Below are positions 7,747-16,600 of a stretch of DNA of 64,000 bases, piece after piece. Location: contig CP054182.1 in NCBI GenBank assembly GCA_015709675.1, forward strand, positions 1,529,448 through 1,593,447, read 5' to 3'. The stretch comes from Ignavibacteriales bacterium (lineage in GTDB: Bacteria; Bacteroidota; Ignavibacteria; Ignavibacteriales; Ignavibacteriaceae). Every line of letters starts with the position of its first letter. Position 1 is the first letter of the stretch. The position numbers and the translations under genes are program-made. The notes beneath the pieces were generated by a model that ran no database searches, had not been told where the DNA came from, and saw only the letters and a program-made list of their open reading frames with translations.

Positions 7747-9255
7747 ATGAAACACTTAATAATTTTTATGCTATTGATTCAGGCGGCAGTTTTCACTCAG
7801 GAATTGCACATCACCAAAATAATTCCGCCTGACAGAAAAATGAACACTAATTTTGGCGAAGCAATCGGATACGAGAATGGTTTATTAGTGGTCGGTTGTC
7901 CGTATGATAATAAATATGGGACACAATCCGGCTCTGTATATTTGTATGAAATAGATAACATTTCGGTTAACTATAAAAGAAAATTTTTTACATGGAATAT
8001 TCAACAAAAAGATATGCTTGGCCGGTTTATTAATTTTGAAAAAGGGAAACTTTTTTTTCGGGTTGCCGGCGATCCATTTGCCTGGTTTCCTTCCGGCGAT
8101 GTTCATTATTTTGATGTATTAGATAATCAGTTAGATTATCAACATATAATCAGATGTCCTTTTCCTTTTAACAATGAGTGGTTTGGCAAAACAATTCATA
8201 ATTTAAAGGACAGGTATATTGTAAGTGCGGAAGGCAGCAGAGATACTTCATCATCTTATTATTCAGTTACGGGCTCCTTTTACATTTATTCATTTAATCA
8301 GGACTCATTGCAATTACCGCAAAGATATATGGGTGAAGCAAGAGGTGAATTGCAGACAGGATTAGGTTCAGGGTTTGTCTCAAATGATAGTTTACTGTTT
8401 GTAGCTGCCAGCGGTGAAAGTGATGAACAATATCGCTTTCGGGGTTGTGTATATGTTTACAACATACTTCATGACACACTGATTTTCAGAGAAAAAGTAT
8501 GTTCGCCAATGGAGCAGAGCGGGCAGCGGTTTGGCCGGAGTATGGCACTCTCAGGAAACCGGTTGTTTATTGCAGCACCGCAGGGTGATTTTGCTTATGA
8601 CCAGGGGCGGGTTTACGTTTATGATATTAGCGGTGACAGTCTTAAATTAACCCATACTATAACAGCGCCAAACAGCAGCAACATAAATTTCTTCGGGCTT
8701 CATTTGGCAGCACTTGGCGATACTCTTCTTGTGGGAGCTCCCCAGGATAGTTCCTTTGGCTGGAACCGAGGCGGAATCTATCTTTTTCAGTTTGACGAAA
8801 GCAATAACTACCGGCTTGAACGCAGAATTTCTTTACCGGACAGTGCGGATGTACTGCAGTTCCCTTCGTCGGTAATTCTTACCAAGGATTTCATACTTGC
8901 GGGGGCCTCATACGATGATCAGATGCGCGGGGCAGTATATATGTTCAGTATGGATAAACCGGTTGGCGTTGAAGAGACTTCCCCCCAAAAAATGAACTGG
9001 GAACTGGGTGATAATTACCCAAATCCGTTTAACAACCAGACCAAAATCCGGTATCAAACCGTCCTTCCGGGGAGGGTCAGACTGCTTATCTATGACATAC
9101 TCGGGAGAGAACTGAAAGTACTGAAAGATGAATACCATCAAGCTGGCATATATGAAATGGAATTCACCGGTGATGATATGCCATCGGGTATATACTTTTA
9201 TACCCTTGAAACCTCTGGTACAAGGATTGTAAAAAAGATGGTTCTCATGAAATAA
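7747..9255 (+). CDS. FG-GAP-like repeat protein with T9SS type A sorting domain
   Basis: Secreted protein of 502 residues. The signal peptide is FMLLIQAAVFTQ. The body has repeats of about 50 residues of the form FGEAIGYENGLLVVGCPYD, FGRSMALSGNRLFIAAP and LAALGDTLLVGAPQD, each followed by a GxVYLYEI-type strand, as in integrin-like FG-GAP propellers. The C-terminal sorting domain begins at NYPNPFN (residue 423) and ends VKKMVLMK. Export by T9SS to the cell surface is expected; ligand unknown. Its terminator is shared in sequence with two other T9SS genes. Confidence 0.85.
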   Translation: MKHLIIFMLLIQAAVFTQELHITKIIPPDRKMNTNFGEAIGYENGLLVVGCPYDNKYGTQSGSVYLYEIDNISVNYKRKFFTWNIQQKDMLGRFINFEKGKLFFRVAGDPFAWFPSGDVHYFDVLDNQLDYQHIIRCPFPFNNEWFGKTIHNLKDRYIVSAEGSRDTSSSYYSVTGSFYIYSFNQDSLQLPQRYMGEARGELQTGLGSGFVSNDSLLFVAASGESDEQYRFRGCVYVYNILHDTLIFREKVCSPMEQSGQRFGRSMALSGNRLFIAAPQGDFAYDQGRVYVYDISGDSLKLTHTITAPNSSNINFFGLHLAALGDTLLVGAPQDSSFGWNRGGIYLFQFDESNNYRLERRISLPDSADVLQFPSSVILTKDFILAGASYDDQMRGAVYMFSMDKPVGVEETSPQKMNWELGDNYPNPFNNQTKIRYQTVLPGRVRLLIYDILGRELKVLKDEYHQAGIYEMEFTGDDMPSGIYFYTLETSGTRIVKKMVLMK

Positions 9256-9294
9256 TTTTGAAGTGTGATTTGAGAATAATTCTTAATTTTAAAT

Positions 9295-9335
9295 TAAAAA
9301 GCCCTGGTCAAAAGCTGGGGCTTTTTGTTTTTTTT
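9295..9335 (+). terminator. Rho-independent terminator
   Basis: A GCCCTGG..CTGGGGC hairpin inside AAAAAGCCC..GGGCTTTTTG, followed by a long T tract. Same family as the hairpins at 2887 and 34008. Confidence 0.85.
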
Positions 9336-9420
9336 ATGCTCTTCAGCTTCCATTTTTTTAACGCAAAGGTTAGCAAAGTTTAACGCGGAGTAACGCAGAG
9401 TTTAAATCCGTTACTTGCAG

Positions 9421-9481
9421 AGACGATGCAATCATATGAAATCAGTAGTTATATATATTCCGTTTAGTGATTGCATCGTCT
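9421..9481. repeat. GACGATGCAATCA inverted repeat
   Basis: Perfect 14-bp inverted repeat: AGACGATGCAATCA at 9421-9434 and TGATTGCATCGTCT at 9468-9481, with an AT-rich loop. Related palindromes occur at 16470 and, degenerate, at about 27616. It follows an ACGCGGAGTAACGCAGAG element (about 9395-9412) that recurs near 34080. Confidence 0.7.
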
Positions 9482-9526
9482 TTACAAAATTTATACAACA
9501 CTTCACACCTCACCCTTCACAATTCG

Positions 9527-9918
9527 TTAGTGCATACAAAAACACTGCCGCGGCTGAAGCCACATTAAGTGATTCTGCTTTTCCGTAACCGGGAATAACT
9601 ACTGTTTCATGTGCCAGGGATTTTACTTCGTCTGAAGGGCCGTTCGCTTCATTACCCAGAAGAAGGAGCACTTTTTCATTCTCAAGATGAAGCCGGTTCA
9701 GCGGGGTTCCCTGCATATCAGCACAAATCATTTTTCGTCCGCTGTTTCTCAGGTACGAGCGTATATCATCACCGGTTTCAAGCCGGATAATATCTGACCG
9801 GAACACCGAACCCATTGAAGCGCGCACTACTTTAGGATTCAGGTAATCAGCGCAGTTCCCGGTTGTAAATATACATTTCACGCCGAACCAGTCGGCGGTT
9901 CTTATGATAGTTCCAAAA
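9527..9918 (-). pseudogene. Partial second copy of the SpoU RNA methyltransferase gene (3' part)
   Basis: This segment matches 12428-12819 over 392 bases without a gap; I counted about 29 differences by eye (roughly 93% identity). It encodes the last ~120 residues of the SpoU methyltransferase, including the GNEANGPSDE and GKAESLNVA motifs, and lacks the N-terminal substrate-binding domain and the first part of the SpoU fold. There are no stops or shifts in the frame, and only about 8 of the base changes alter the protein. An ATG at 9881 could start a 123-residue product, but half the fold is missing, so a working enzyme is unlikely. Confidence 0.85.
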
Positions 9919-10257
9919 GAGTATGTATTTTCGGGGAGCGACTGCGGGTTTTTACGTATTTAAGAGAAATTCTACGTGTTTTCACGTAGTTTTGATGCAA
10001 TTTTACGTGTTTTTACGTATTGCCATTGATAAAAGAATTGTTTATGTTTACTCAGAAGAAAGTGAGAAAAGAGGGCTGATTTTTCTCGTGGTGAAGGATA
10101 CTTAATGAATTTGGAAGAAGCATAGAGTATTTAATTCGGACAGGCCTTGTTGGCGGAAAAGGACTGTGGGAGAATGGCGGAGAATAGTTTAGCTAATCTT
10201 TATCATTTTCTTATTAAAATTCATTCTGCCAGAATGAACAAAATGAAAGAACTCATT
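9919..10257. other. Non-coding stretch with ACGT-rich inverted repeats
   Basis: About 340 bases with no supported gene, beginning exactly where the methyltransferase duplication ends. Five ACGT motifs fall within about 70 bases (9955-10020), including the perfect hairpin CTACGTG-TTTT-CACGTAG at 9972-9989 and a TTTTACGTGTTTTTACGTAT pair. The rest holds short open stretches without recognisable protein character. Confidence 0.5.
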
Positions 10258-10446
10258 ATGAGTAAGTTAACAATTTCTTGCATATGCACACGGTTTCCCA
10301 TGGCTCTGAGTGTGCTTTTTCTAATAATAGCAGCCGCAACTAATCTTCACGCTCAGCAGAAGTTCCCTTATGGAGTGGTTACGGCAAATCACCCTGACTC
10401 TAGCATCTTCCTTATGAATAATTTCGGGAACTTACCGCTCACATAA
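10258..10446 (+). CDS. Short secreted peptide or truncated gene start
   Basis: 62 codons from ATG 10258 give a good signal peptide (MALSVLFLIIAAATNLHAQ) followed by only about 28 residues (QKFPYGVVTANHPDS...). An upstream ATG at 10147 extends the frame, but the extension would bury the signal peptide. It is probably the surviving 5' end of a larger exported protein, as it sits directly before the beta-helix gene, which has its own signal peptide. Confidence 0.35.
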   Translation: MSKLTISCICTRFPMALSVLFLIIAAATNLHAQQKFPYGVVTANHPDSSIFLMNNFGNLPLT

Positions 10447-10481
10447 AAAATCCATATATATAAAGTGAGGAGCTAAGTAAA

Positions 10482-12197
10482 ATGAGAATGTGTATTTTAA
10501 TTTTGTGGATTGTGATAAGCATTTCGTCGTTATCCGAAATCCGTTATGTGAGCAAAACCGGAACAAGTATGCCTCCATATACCAGTTGGGAAACAGCATG
10601 CGACTCAATACAAAAGTGTGTTGATTTTGCTAATCCTGGCGATACAATCTTTGTTGAGAAAGGGGAATATCTTGAATCAGTTGTCAGTTATAAAAGAATC
10701 CATTTAATGGGCGCTGGAGCTGACAGCACTATAGTAAAAAAGGATGTTCCCGGAGGTGGTGTCATTGAAATAAGAGGGGGGGGTACAATTGATGGGTTTT
10801 TTATCCAGAATACAACTAGTGCACAATACGTTGGCATATGGGTTATTTCCCCATTAACGGACACAGTATTTATACGCAATTGTATAGTTGTTTCAAATTC
10901 AGCTAATATTATGCTTCATAAGGGAATTGTCATCGCTGAAGGTAATTATGGGAATGGTGGAAGTTTTTTTAATGGTCAGGCCGTAGGGTCAGGATCAGAA
11001 TTACACATTCTAAATAATATTAGCAATTCTACAGATGATGCTGCACCTTGGGGAATTAAACTTACGATGCATGGCAATATTATTAATTGTGAAGAGGATG
11101 CACTTTATTTAGTAAACGGTGGACCTCACTTGATAACTAATAATATTTTTGTTACTACGACGAACCGTTTTGGCAACGACAATAGCATAGCAGGACATAA
11201 AATAATATCCCGAAATAATCTTATGACTGCAATTTATTTCAGAGGGGCAGCCATCTGGTGTAATTATGATAATGACCACCGTAATAATATTGTTCTTAAT
11301 GCAAAATATGGCATCAGACCCAGCCCGGATGCTCCCTCGGTTCTTAGTTATAATGCATTCTGGAAGGTTGGTCAGATATTTGAAAACCCTCATGTTGACA
11401 GCACGAATAAATTTCTCTTCCCGATGTTTGTTGATGAGGAAGCGGGGGATTTCCGACTGCAGAAATACTCTCCTCTGATCGATGCCGGAGACCCTGATAT
11501 TCTTGATGTTGATGGTACCCGCAGTGATATCGGCCCTCTTGGTGGTCCCTACGGCAGGAGTTATGAGTATCTTGATCTTGCCCCGAGAGCACCGTTTATC
11601 GCTCTACCCGTTATGACTGCCGACAGTTTAACGCTGCGCTGGCAAAAAAACTATGAAACCGACCTGACTGGCTACCGCCTGTATCAGGATACGGTTGAGC
11701 AGTTCGTACCATTTCCTGATAAGCTTATATATACGGGCAAAGAAAACAATTACACTCTTGCCCGCCCTGATTCAGGCAGAAATTATTATTGCATTGTTAC
11801 CGCCATTGACAGTATTGTTAACGAGTCAAAACCGAGCCAGGCCATCCAGTTGCTTCTTACATCAGCAGACGAAAACGAATCTGAGTTGACAACACCTGAG
11901 AAAACCCAACTGCTTGGCAATTATCCAAACCCCTTTAACCCCAGCACTACCATACGGTATTCACTGCAGGAGCGGAGCTATGTTAAGTTATATATCTATA
12001 CGCTGCGCGGCGAGCTTCTGGAAGTAAGAGTAAATGAGGAGCAGTCGCCGGGTGAGTATAACTATCAGTTTTCCCCAGAGATAACCGGCACCATAGACGA
12101 CCTTGCAAGCGGAGTCTATTTTTATATGCTAGAAACCAAAGGCAGGGAAACCGGTAAAATTAGCCGTGAGACGGGCAAGATGTTGTTAATGAAATAA
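10482..12197 (+). CDS. Right-handed beta-helix protein with FN3-like and T9SS sorting domains
   Basis: 571-residue exported protein. After a short signal peptide it reads RYVSKTGTSMPPYTSWETA and then GDTIFVEKGEY, the entry motif of DUF1565/pectate-lyase-like parallel beta-helices. Asn-rich coils (NNISNSTDD, GNIINCEEDALYLVNGG) follow to about residue 340. Residues about 365-460 are an FN3-like domain (SLTLRWQKNYETDLTGYRLYQ). NYPNPFN at residue 480 starts the T9SS sorting domain, whose end carries a short internal duplication (RETGKISRETGK). A catalytic polysaccharide role is possible but not shown. GAGGAG precedes the ATG. The gene sits between two 392-bp direct repeats. Confidence 0.85.
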   Translation: MRMCILILWIVISISSLSEIRYVSKTGTSMPPYTSWETACDSIQKCVDFANPGDTIFVEKGEYLESVVSYKRIHLMGAGADSTIVKKDVPGGGVIEIRGGGTIDGFFIQNTTSAQYVGIWVISPLTDTVFIRNCIVVSNSANIMLHKGIVIAEGNYGNGGSFFNGQAVGSGSELHILNNISNSTDDAAPWGIKLTMHGNIINCEEDALYLVNGGPHLITNNIFVTTTNRFGNDNSIAGHKIISRNNLMTAIYFRGAAIWCNYDNDHRNNIVLNAKYGIRPSPDAPSVLSYNAFWKVGQIFENPHVDSTNKFLFPMFVDEEAGDFRLQKYSPLIDAGDPDILDVDGTRSDIGPLGGPYGRSYEYLDLAPRAPFIALPVMTADSLTLRWQKNYETDLTGYRLYQDTVEQFVPFPDKLIYTGKENNYTLARPDSGRNYYCIVTAIDSIVNESKPSQAIQLLLTSADENESELTTPEKTQLLGNYPNPFNPSTTIRYSLQERSYVKLYIYTLRGELLEVRVNEEQSPGEYNYQFSPEITGTIDDLASGVYFYMLETKGRETGKISRETGKMLLMK

Positions 12198-12416
12198 CGA
12201 CAAATGTCGTAATTGTAAATTTTGATATATAAAATATAAATCGGATGTTGTCTTAACGGCTTTTTTATAGCTAAATAAACTTTGTGTCAAAACTGAGTTC
12301 CGCAGGATGGAGACAGATTGTAATCTGTCTGTACAATTGATGCAGGGGGCATCCAATTCATACTTCAAATTTTATACGTCAGTCAGATTGTAAATTGTCT
12401 GTACGAAGTTTGTGAA
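12198..12416. repeat. Intergenic region with CAGATTGTAATCTG hairpins
   Basis: Two copies of a CAGATTGTA(A)TCTGTCTGTAC element (about 12314-12337 and 12384-12404). The first is the perfect palindrome ACAGATTGTAATCTGT. No gene seen. It resembles the CGCCAGATGACAATCTGGCG hairpins of the array at 25.5-26.2 kb. Confidence 0.45.
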
Positions 12417-13175
12417 TTATTTTGTCATTAGTGCATACAAAAACACTGCCGCGGCGGAAGCCACATTAAGGGATTCTGCTTTTCCGTAACCGGGGATGAC
12501 TGCTGTTTCATGTGCCAGGGATTTTACTTCGTCTGAGGGACCATTCGCTTCATTGCCAAGGAGAAGGAGTACTTTTTCACTCTCAGAATGCAGCCGGTTC
12601 AGCGGAGTTCCGTGCATATCAGCACAAATCATTCTCCTCCCGCTGTTTCTCAGGTACGAGCGTATATCATCACTGGTTTCAAGCCGGATAATAACTGACC
12701 GGAACACCGAACCCATTGAGGCGCGTACTACTTTTGGATTCAGGTAATCAGCGCAGTTCCCGGTTGTATATATACATTTCACGCCGAACCAGTCGGCGGT
12801 TCTTATGATAGTGCCAAAATTACCCGGGTCGGAGACCGAATCAAGCAGAAGTGCAACACGCCCATCTTCTTTGCTTTTCTTCACCGGTGGTACTCTGAAA
12901 ACCGCTATGATATGCTGGGGGGTAACGGTATCAGAAAGCCGTTTAAGTTCTTTTACGGAAACAGTGTTTATTAAGGACTGCACCGGCCGGTATATATCAT
13001 CATAGTTCCCGCTGAAGGAAAAGTCATTGCTGTGCAGTATCAGTTCACACTCCCAGCCGGAGGAGAGCGCTTCGGCAATCATTTTTTCCCCCTCGACCAG
13101 GATTTTGTTCTCCTGATCGCGGAATTTTTTCTGATGCAGCCGCGCAAGTTCCTTAATTTCCGCTTTGCTTATCAT
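12417..13175 (-). CDS. TrmH/SpoU-family RNA 2'-O-methyltransferase
   Basis: 252 residues. The N-terminal 75 residues are the L30-like substrate-binding domain (KILVEGEKMIAEAL). The SpoU SPOUT domain follows with motif 1 (DPGNFGTIIRTADWFG), motif 2 (LLLGNEANGPSDE) and motif 3 (IPGYGKAESLNVASAAAV). It transfers a methyl group from S-adenosylmethionine to a ribose 2'-OH in rRNA or tRNA; the target cannot be read from sequence. The start overlaps the stop of the upstream DUF971 gene by 4 bases (ATGA), so translation is likely coupled. Its last 392 bases are duplicated at 9527. Confidence 0.9.
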   Translation of the reverse strand: MISKAEIKELARLHQKKFRDQENKILVEGEKMIAEALSSGWECELILHSNDFSFSGNYDDIYRPVQSLINTVSVKELKRLSDTVTPQHIIAVFRVPPVKKSKEDGRVALLLDSVSDPGNFGTIIRTADWFGVKCIYTTGNCADYLNPKVVRASMGSVFRSVIIRLETSDDIRSYLRNSGRRMICADMHGTPLNRLHSESEKVLLLLGNEANGPSDEVKSLAHETAVIPGYGKAESLNVASAAAVFLYALMTK

Positions 13176-13510
13176 AAGAGTGTATCGTAATTCTGTTTCG
13201 CGCCGGTCTCTTCACTTTCCCAGAGCGTCTTTAAGTACTCCCAGGTATAAAGCCCGGTGGTGTGCCCGTCCTTATACGAAATCTGCAATGCGTAACTGCC
13301 GACCGGCTGGATACCTGTAATTTTGTACATCTCAGGGGTTTCCGGACCTTTTGCCGCCGGACGGTAGGTGCGGAGAAGTATGGTTTCCCCTTTGCATCCG
13401 GCGCAGGGGCACTCATCCCTGAGGTATTTAATTGAAATTGACCGGGAGGGACCTTCAGGAAAATCAAAATTGATTCTCCCCTCTTTTATGTAAATTTTTG
13501 TCGGATTCAT
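13172..13510 (-). CDS. DUF971 family protein
   Basis: 112 residues covering a complete DUF971 (gamma-butyrobetaine hydroxylase N-terminal-like) domain. Features are LRDECPCAGCKGE with three cysteines resembling a metal or iron-sulfur site, and the terminal HTTGLYTWEYLKTL motif. Stand-alone members are common in bacteria; some are linked to iron-sulfur protein maturation or Mrp-like proteins, but the role is not settled. First gene of a two-gene unit with the SpoU methyltransferase. Confidence 0.85.
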   Translation of the reverse strand: MNPTKIYIKEGRINFDFPEGPSRSISIKYLRDECPCAGCKGETILLRTYRPAAKGPETPEMYKITGIQPVGSYALQISYKDGHTTGLYTWEYLKTLWESEETGAKQNYDTLL

Positions 13511-13608
13511 CAGATTTTTAACTAAATTGGGGAAAAAAGGGCAAAATTCATCAGAATTTTCGTAAAAACCGGTATTTTTTTAATATCGCCCGGTTCTTCG
13601 GAATTCTC

Positions 13609-14967
13609 ATGCCCAGTGTTTATTTTTACGATTCTAAATTTAACAATTACGCAACTTATTTAATGCCCGAGAGTGACCTGGTGATCTTGTTCGCCGTGGC
13701 AGCTTTAATAACTTTATTTGAAGCCGCGGTTATCACCTTTGACAAAGAACAATATGAAGAGCAGGAGGATTCTCCCGAGCTCAAAATAAAAAAAATTACC
13801 CGCCTTCAGGAAAATCCGACAGAACTGTTTGCATTTACAGAGTATTGGCGTCTGCTGCTGCTGCTTTCCGCAACGGTGCTTACTATAGTTGATTTTATCA
13901 GAGCGGGCTATTCTGACGGTCCGTTTACCTGGCTGCAGGTGCTTCACGCATTCGGGCTGCTTATTCTCTTTTTAACCGGGTGGCAATTACTGGTACTGAT
14001 GCTGCCAAAAGGGTTTGGGAAAAGATATTCCGGTCCGGTTAGTCTGGTTCTCATTACCCCGATGTATCTGCTTATCCGCGCAACTAATGCACCGCTCAAA
14101 ATATTGCTGGATTTTGCCAACCTTCTGCTTAAACCGTTTAAAACCTCAACCACACTTTCACAGGGGAAAGCATCAGAGGAGGAAATACGCTCGCTGCTGA
14201 ATGAAAGCGTAAAAACCGGCGAGATTGATAAAACCGAGCACGAGATTATTCAGAATGTGTTTGAACTGAATGATGTGAGCGCGAATGAGGTGATGATACC
14301 CCGCACTGAAATGATTGCGGTGGAACTGACCGATGATGAGGCGGAGATTTTTAACTTTATTGTTAAGACCGGGCATAGTCTTTTGCCTGTATATAAAGAC
14401 TCAACCGATAACATCATGGGCATACTGCACATCAAAGACCTGATGCGCAACTTTATTGAGAAGGGGAAATATGAGATACGCTCGCTTATACGCCCGGCGT
14501 ATTTTGTGCCGGAAACAAAGCGGGTCTCTGAGATACTTAAAGAAATGCAGATGCGCGGAGAGCGTATTGCAATTGTCACCGATGAGTGGGGCGGCACTGA
14601 AGGAGTGATAACGCTTGAGGATATATTAAGCGAAATAGTCGGTAAAATTACCGGTGATACACCTCCTCAGCCGGTTGAGTTCTCGCAATTGCCCGACGGC
14701 AAGTATAACATCCTCGGCTCAATGCACATTGAAACCTTTAATGAAACATTTAACCATGACCTGCCGGAGTCTGATGAGTATAATACGGTGGCGGGATTTA
14801 TTTCTTATAAGACCGGCAAAATACTCGGGCTTAACGAGCGATATACATACGAATTGTTGACATTTGAACTGGTAAAAAAGCTGCGGCAGAAGATGGTGCA
14901 GTTTAACGTCTGGTCTGCTGAGAATGACCTGCGGGAAAAATTACCGGACGAAGAGAACCAGCAGTAA
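13609..14967 (+). CDS. HlyC/CorC (GldE-like) CBS-domain membrane protein
   Basis: 452 residues; ATG 13609, or ATG 13663, which would start right before the first membrane segment. Hydrophobic segments lie at about 24-42, 80-100, 112-130 and 140-155 (the DUF21 region). A cytosolic CBS pair follows (NEVMIPRTEMIAVEL; ERIAIVTDEWGGTEGVITLEDILSEIVG), then a CorC/HlyC C-terminal domain. Bacteroidota relatives include the gliding protein GldE and magnesium or cobalt exporters. No other gld gene is in view, so a transport role is equally likely. It is 31 bases upstream of gltX and may be co-transcribed with it. Confidence 0.85.
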   Translation: MPSVYFYDSKFNNYATYLMPESDLVILFAVAALITLFEAAVITFDKEQYEEQEDSPELKIKKITRLQENPTELFAFTEYWRLLLLLSATVLTIVDFIRAGYSDGPFTWLQVLHAFGLLILFLTGWQLLVLMLPKGFGKRYSGPVSLVLITPMYLLIRATNAPLKILLDFANLLLKPFKTSTTLSQGKASEEEIRSLLNESVKTGEIDKTEHEIIQNVFELNDVSANEVMIPRTEMIAVELTDDEAEIFNFIVKTGHSLLPVYKDSTDNIMGILHIKDLMRNFIEKGKYEIRSLIRPAYFVPETKRVSEILKEMQMRGERIAIVTDEWGGTEGVITLEDILSEIVGKITGDTPPQPVEFSQLPDGKYNILGSMHIETFNETFNHDLPESDEYNTVAGFISYKTGKILGLNERYTYELLTFELVKKLRQKMVQFNVWSAENDLREKLPDEENQQ

Positions 14968-14998
14968 TATAATTGACTGACAGAATGAGGAGTTTAGT

Positions 14999-16456
14999 TT
15001 GATAAGTGAAAAACCACGCGTCCGTTTTGCCCCAAGCCCCACAGGATATCTTCATGTGGGAGGGCTGCGCACCGCACTCTATAATTATCTTTACGCAAAG
15101 AAAAACGGCGGAACCTTTGTGCTTCGCATTGAAGACACTGATCGCAACCGCTATGTTGAAGGCGCGGTCGAAAACCTGATTGAAACCCTTAACTGGTGCG
15201 GACTGACCTACGATGAGGGTCCGGTAACCGGGGGTGACTGCGGGCCTTATATACAGTCTGAACGCCTGGATATATACAAAAGAGAGGTTGAAAGGCTGAT
15301 TGAAAGCGGCAAAGCATATCACTGTTTCTGCACGGCGGAGCGTTTAACACAGCTTCGTGAAGAACAGCAGAAACAGAATCAGCAGACCAAATATGACAAA
15401 CACTGCCTTTCACTGACCAGAGAAGAACGCGAAACAAAGATATCAAAAGGAGAGCAGTTTGTCATCCGCCTGAATGTTGAACCGGGTGCTAAAGTAGCGT
15501 TTGATGATATTGTCCGCGGTCATGTTGAGTTTGACCGCGAAACCATTGATGATCAGGTGCTGCTTAAAAGTGACGGCTACCCGACCTATCATCTTGCAAA
15601 TGTGATTGATGATCATTTTATGAAAATCACCCATGTTATCCGGGGCGAGGAGTGGCTTTCGTCAACTCCCAAGCATGTTCTTCTGTACGATGCATTCGGC
15701 TGGGAGCGTCCGGTATTTGCGCATCTGCCGCTGCTGCTGAATCCGGATAAATCAAAACTCAGCAAACGCCAGGGGGATGTAGCGGTTGAAGACTATAAGA
15801 AAAAAGGATTCCTTAAAGAAGCATTGGTCAACTTTGTTGCATTGCTTGGCTGGAATGCAGGGGATGACCGGGAGCTTTTCTCCCTGAAAGAAATGGAAGA
15901 ACTTTTTACTCTTGAGCGGGTGAATAAGTCAGGCGCGGTATTTAATCTCGAAAAGCTCAACTGGATGAACTTTGAGCATCTGCGTATGAAATCTGATGCT
16001 GAAATACTCGCCATGATCAGAGAAGAACTGGCAAAGAGTGAATTCAGCAGCGGAGTATATAGTGATGAGTATCTTGTGAATATAATCCATGCCATGAAAG
16101 AGCGGGTAAACTTTGCCGCGGAATTTGTGAGCAAATGCCCTTACTTTTACGCTGCACCCAGAGAATATGAACAGCAATCCATTGACAAAAACTGGAAGCC
16201 GGAAACACCTGAGCAGTTAAAGGCACTTTCTGAAAATTTTGCAAAACTGGAAAACCCTGATACTCATGCGTTTGAACAGGCGCTGGCAGATACCGCAGCA
16301 GCGCTGAATGCCGGCAAAGGAAAATTGATACACCCGCTACGGCTCGCTGTTTCCGGAGTCAGCAGCGGTCCTGGAATGTTTGACCTGTTATATATATTGG
16401 GCAGGGATGAAGTTATCCGCCGGATTGATACCGCGGTACAAAAAATAAAAAAATAA
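14999..16456 (+). CDS. gltX: Glutamate--tRNA ligase
   Basis: 485 residues, normal length for bacterial GluRS, which charges tRNA(Glu) with glutamate. The class I signatures are present: PSPTGYLHVGGLRTALYNY (HIGH-type) near the N-terminus and DKSKLSKRQGDVAVEDYKKKG (KMSKS-type) in the middle. The C-terminal anticodon-binding helical cage ends DEVIRRIDTAVQKIKK. The start is TTG 14999 after GAGGAG; this gives the usual KPRVRFAPSPTGY N-terminus and no upstream ATG fits. A strong palindrome follows. Confidence 0.97.
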   Translation: MISEKPRVRFAPSPTGYLHVGGLRTALYNYLYAKKNGGTFVLRIEDTDRNRYVEGAVENLIETLNWCGLTYDEGPVTGGDCGPYIQSERLDIYKREVERLIESGKAYHCFCTAERLTQLREEQQKQNQQTKYDKHCLSLTREERETKISKGEQFVIRLNVEPGAKVAFDDIVRGHVEFDRETIDDQVLLKSDGYPTYHLANVIDDHFMKITHVIRGEEWLSSTPKHVLLYDAFGWERPVFAHLPLLLNPDKSKLSKRQGDVAVEDYKKKGFLKEALVNFVALLGWNAGDDRELFSLKEMEELFTLERVNKSGAVFNLEKLNWMNFEHLRMKSDAEILAMIREELAKSEFSSGVYSDEYLVNIIHAMKERVNFAAEFVSKCPYFYAAPREYEQQSIDKNWKPETPEQLKALSENFAKLENPDTHAFEQALADTAAALNAGKGKLIHPLRLAVSGVSSGPGMFDLLYILGRDEVIRRIDTAVQKIKK

Positions 16457-16469
16457 AACCGTATGTCTT

Positions 16470-16514
16470 AGAGACGATGCACTTGTCCCGATGCAATCGG
16501 GATGCATCGTCTCT
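16470..16514. repeat. Composite GACGATGCA palindrome behind gltX
   Basis: A 12-bp perfect inverted repeat AGAGACGATGCA (16470-16481) and TGCATCGTCTCT (16503-16514) encloses a second one, TCCCGAT/ATCGGGA. The whole can fold into one long hairpin. It may end gltX transcription, although no clear T tract follows. Same family as 9421-9481. Confidence 0.65.
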
Positions 16515-16540
16515 ACCCGGTATCGTCTCTGCAATTCACA

Positions 16541-16600
16541 ATTCATACTTCATAATTCATCCTTCATACTTCATAATTCACCCTTCATACTTCATAATTC
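16541..16600. repeat. TTCATACTTCATAATTCA tandem repeat
   Basis: About three copies of a roughly 20-bp unit, (CC)TTCATACTTCATAATTCA. The last copy supplies the final codons and TGA stop of the saccharopine dehydrogenase gene. Related ATGAAGTATGAA runs occur at 2825, 33950 and 51437. Confidence 0.7.

Noticed and set aside
13609-14967. Confident assignment as gliding protein GldE
   Set aside because: DUF21-CBS-CorC proteins are widespread and no other gliding gene is in the window.
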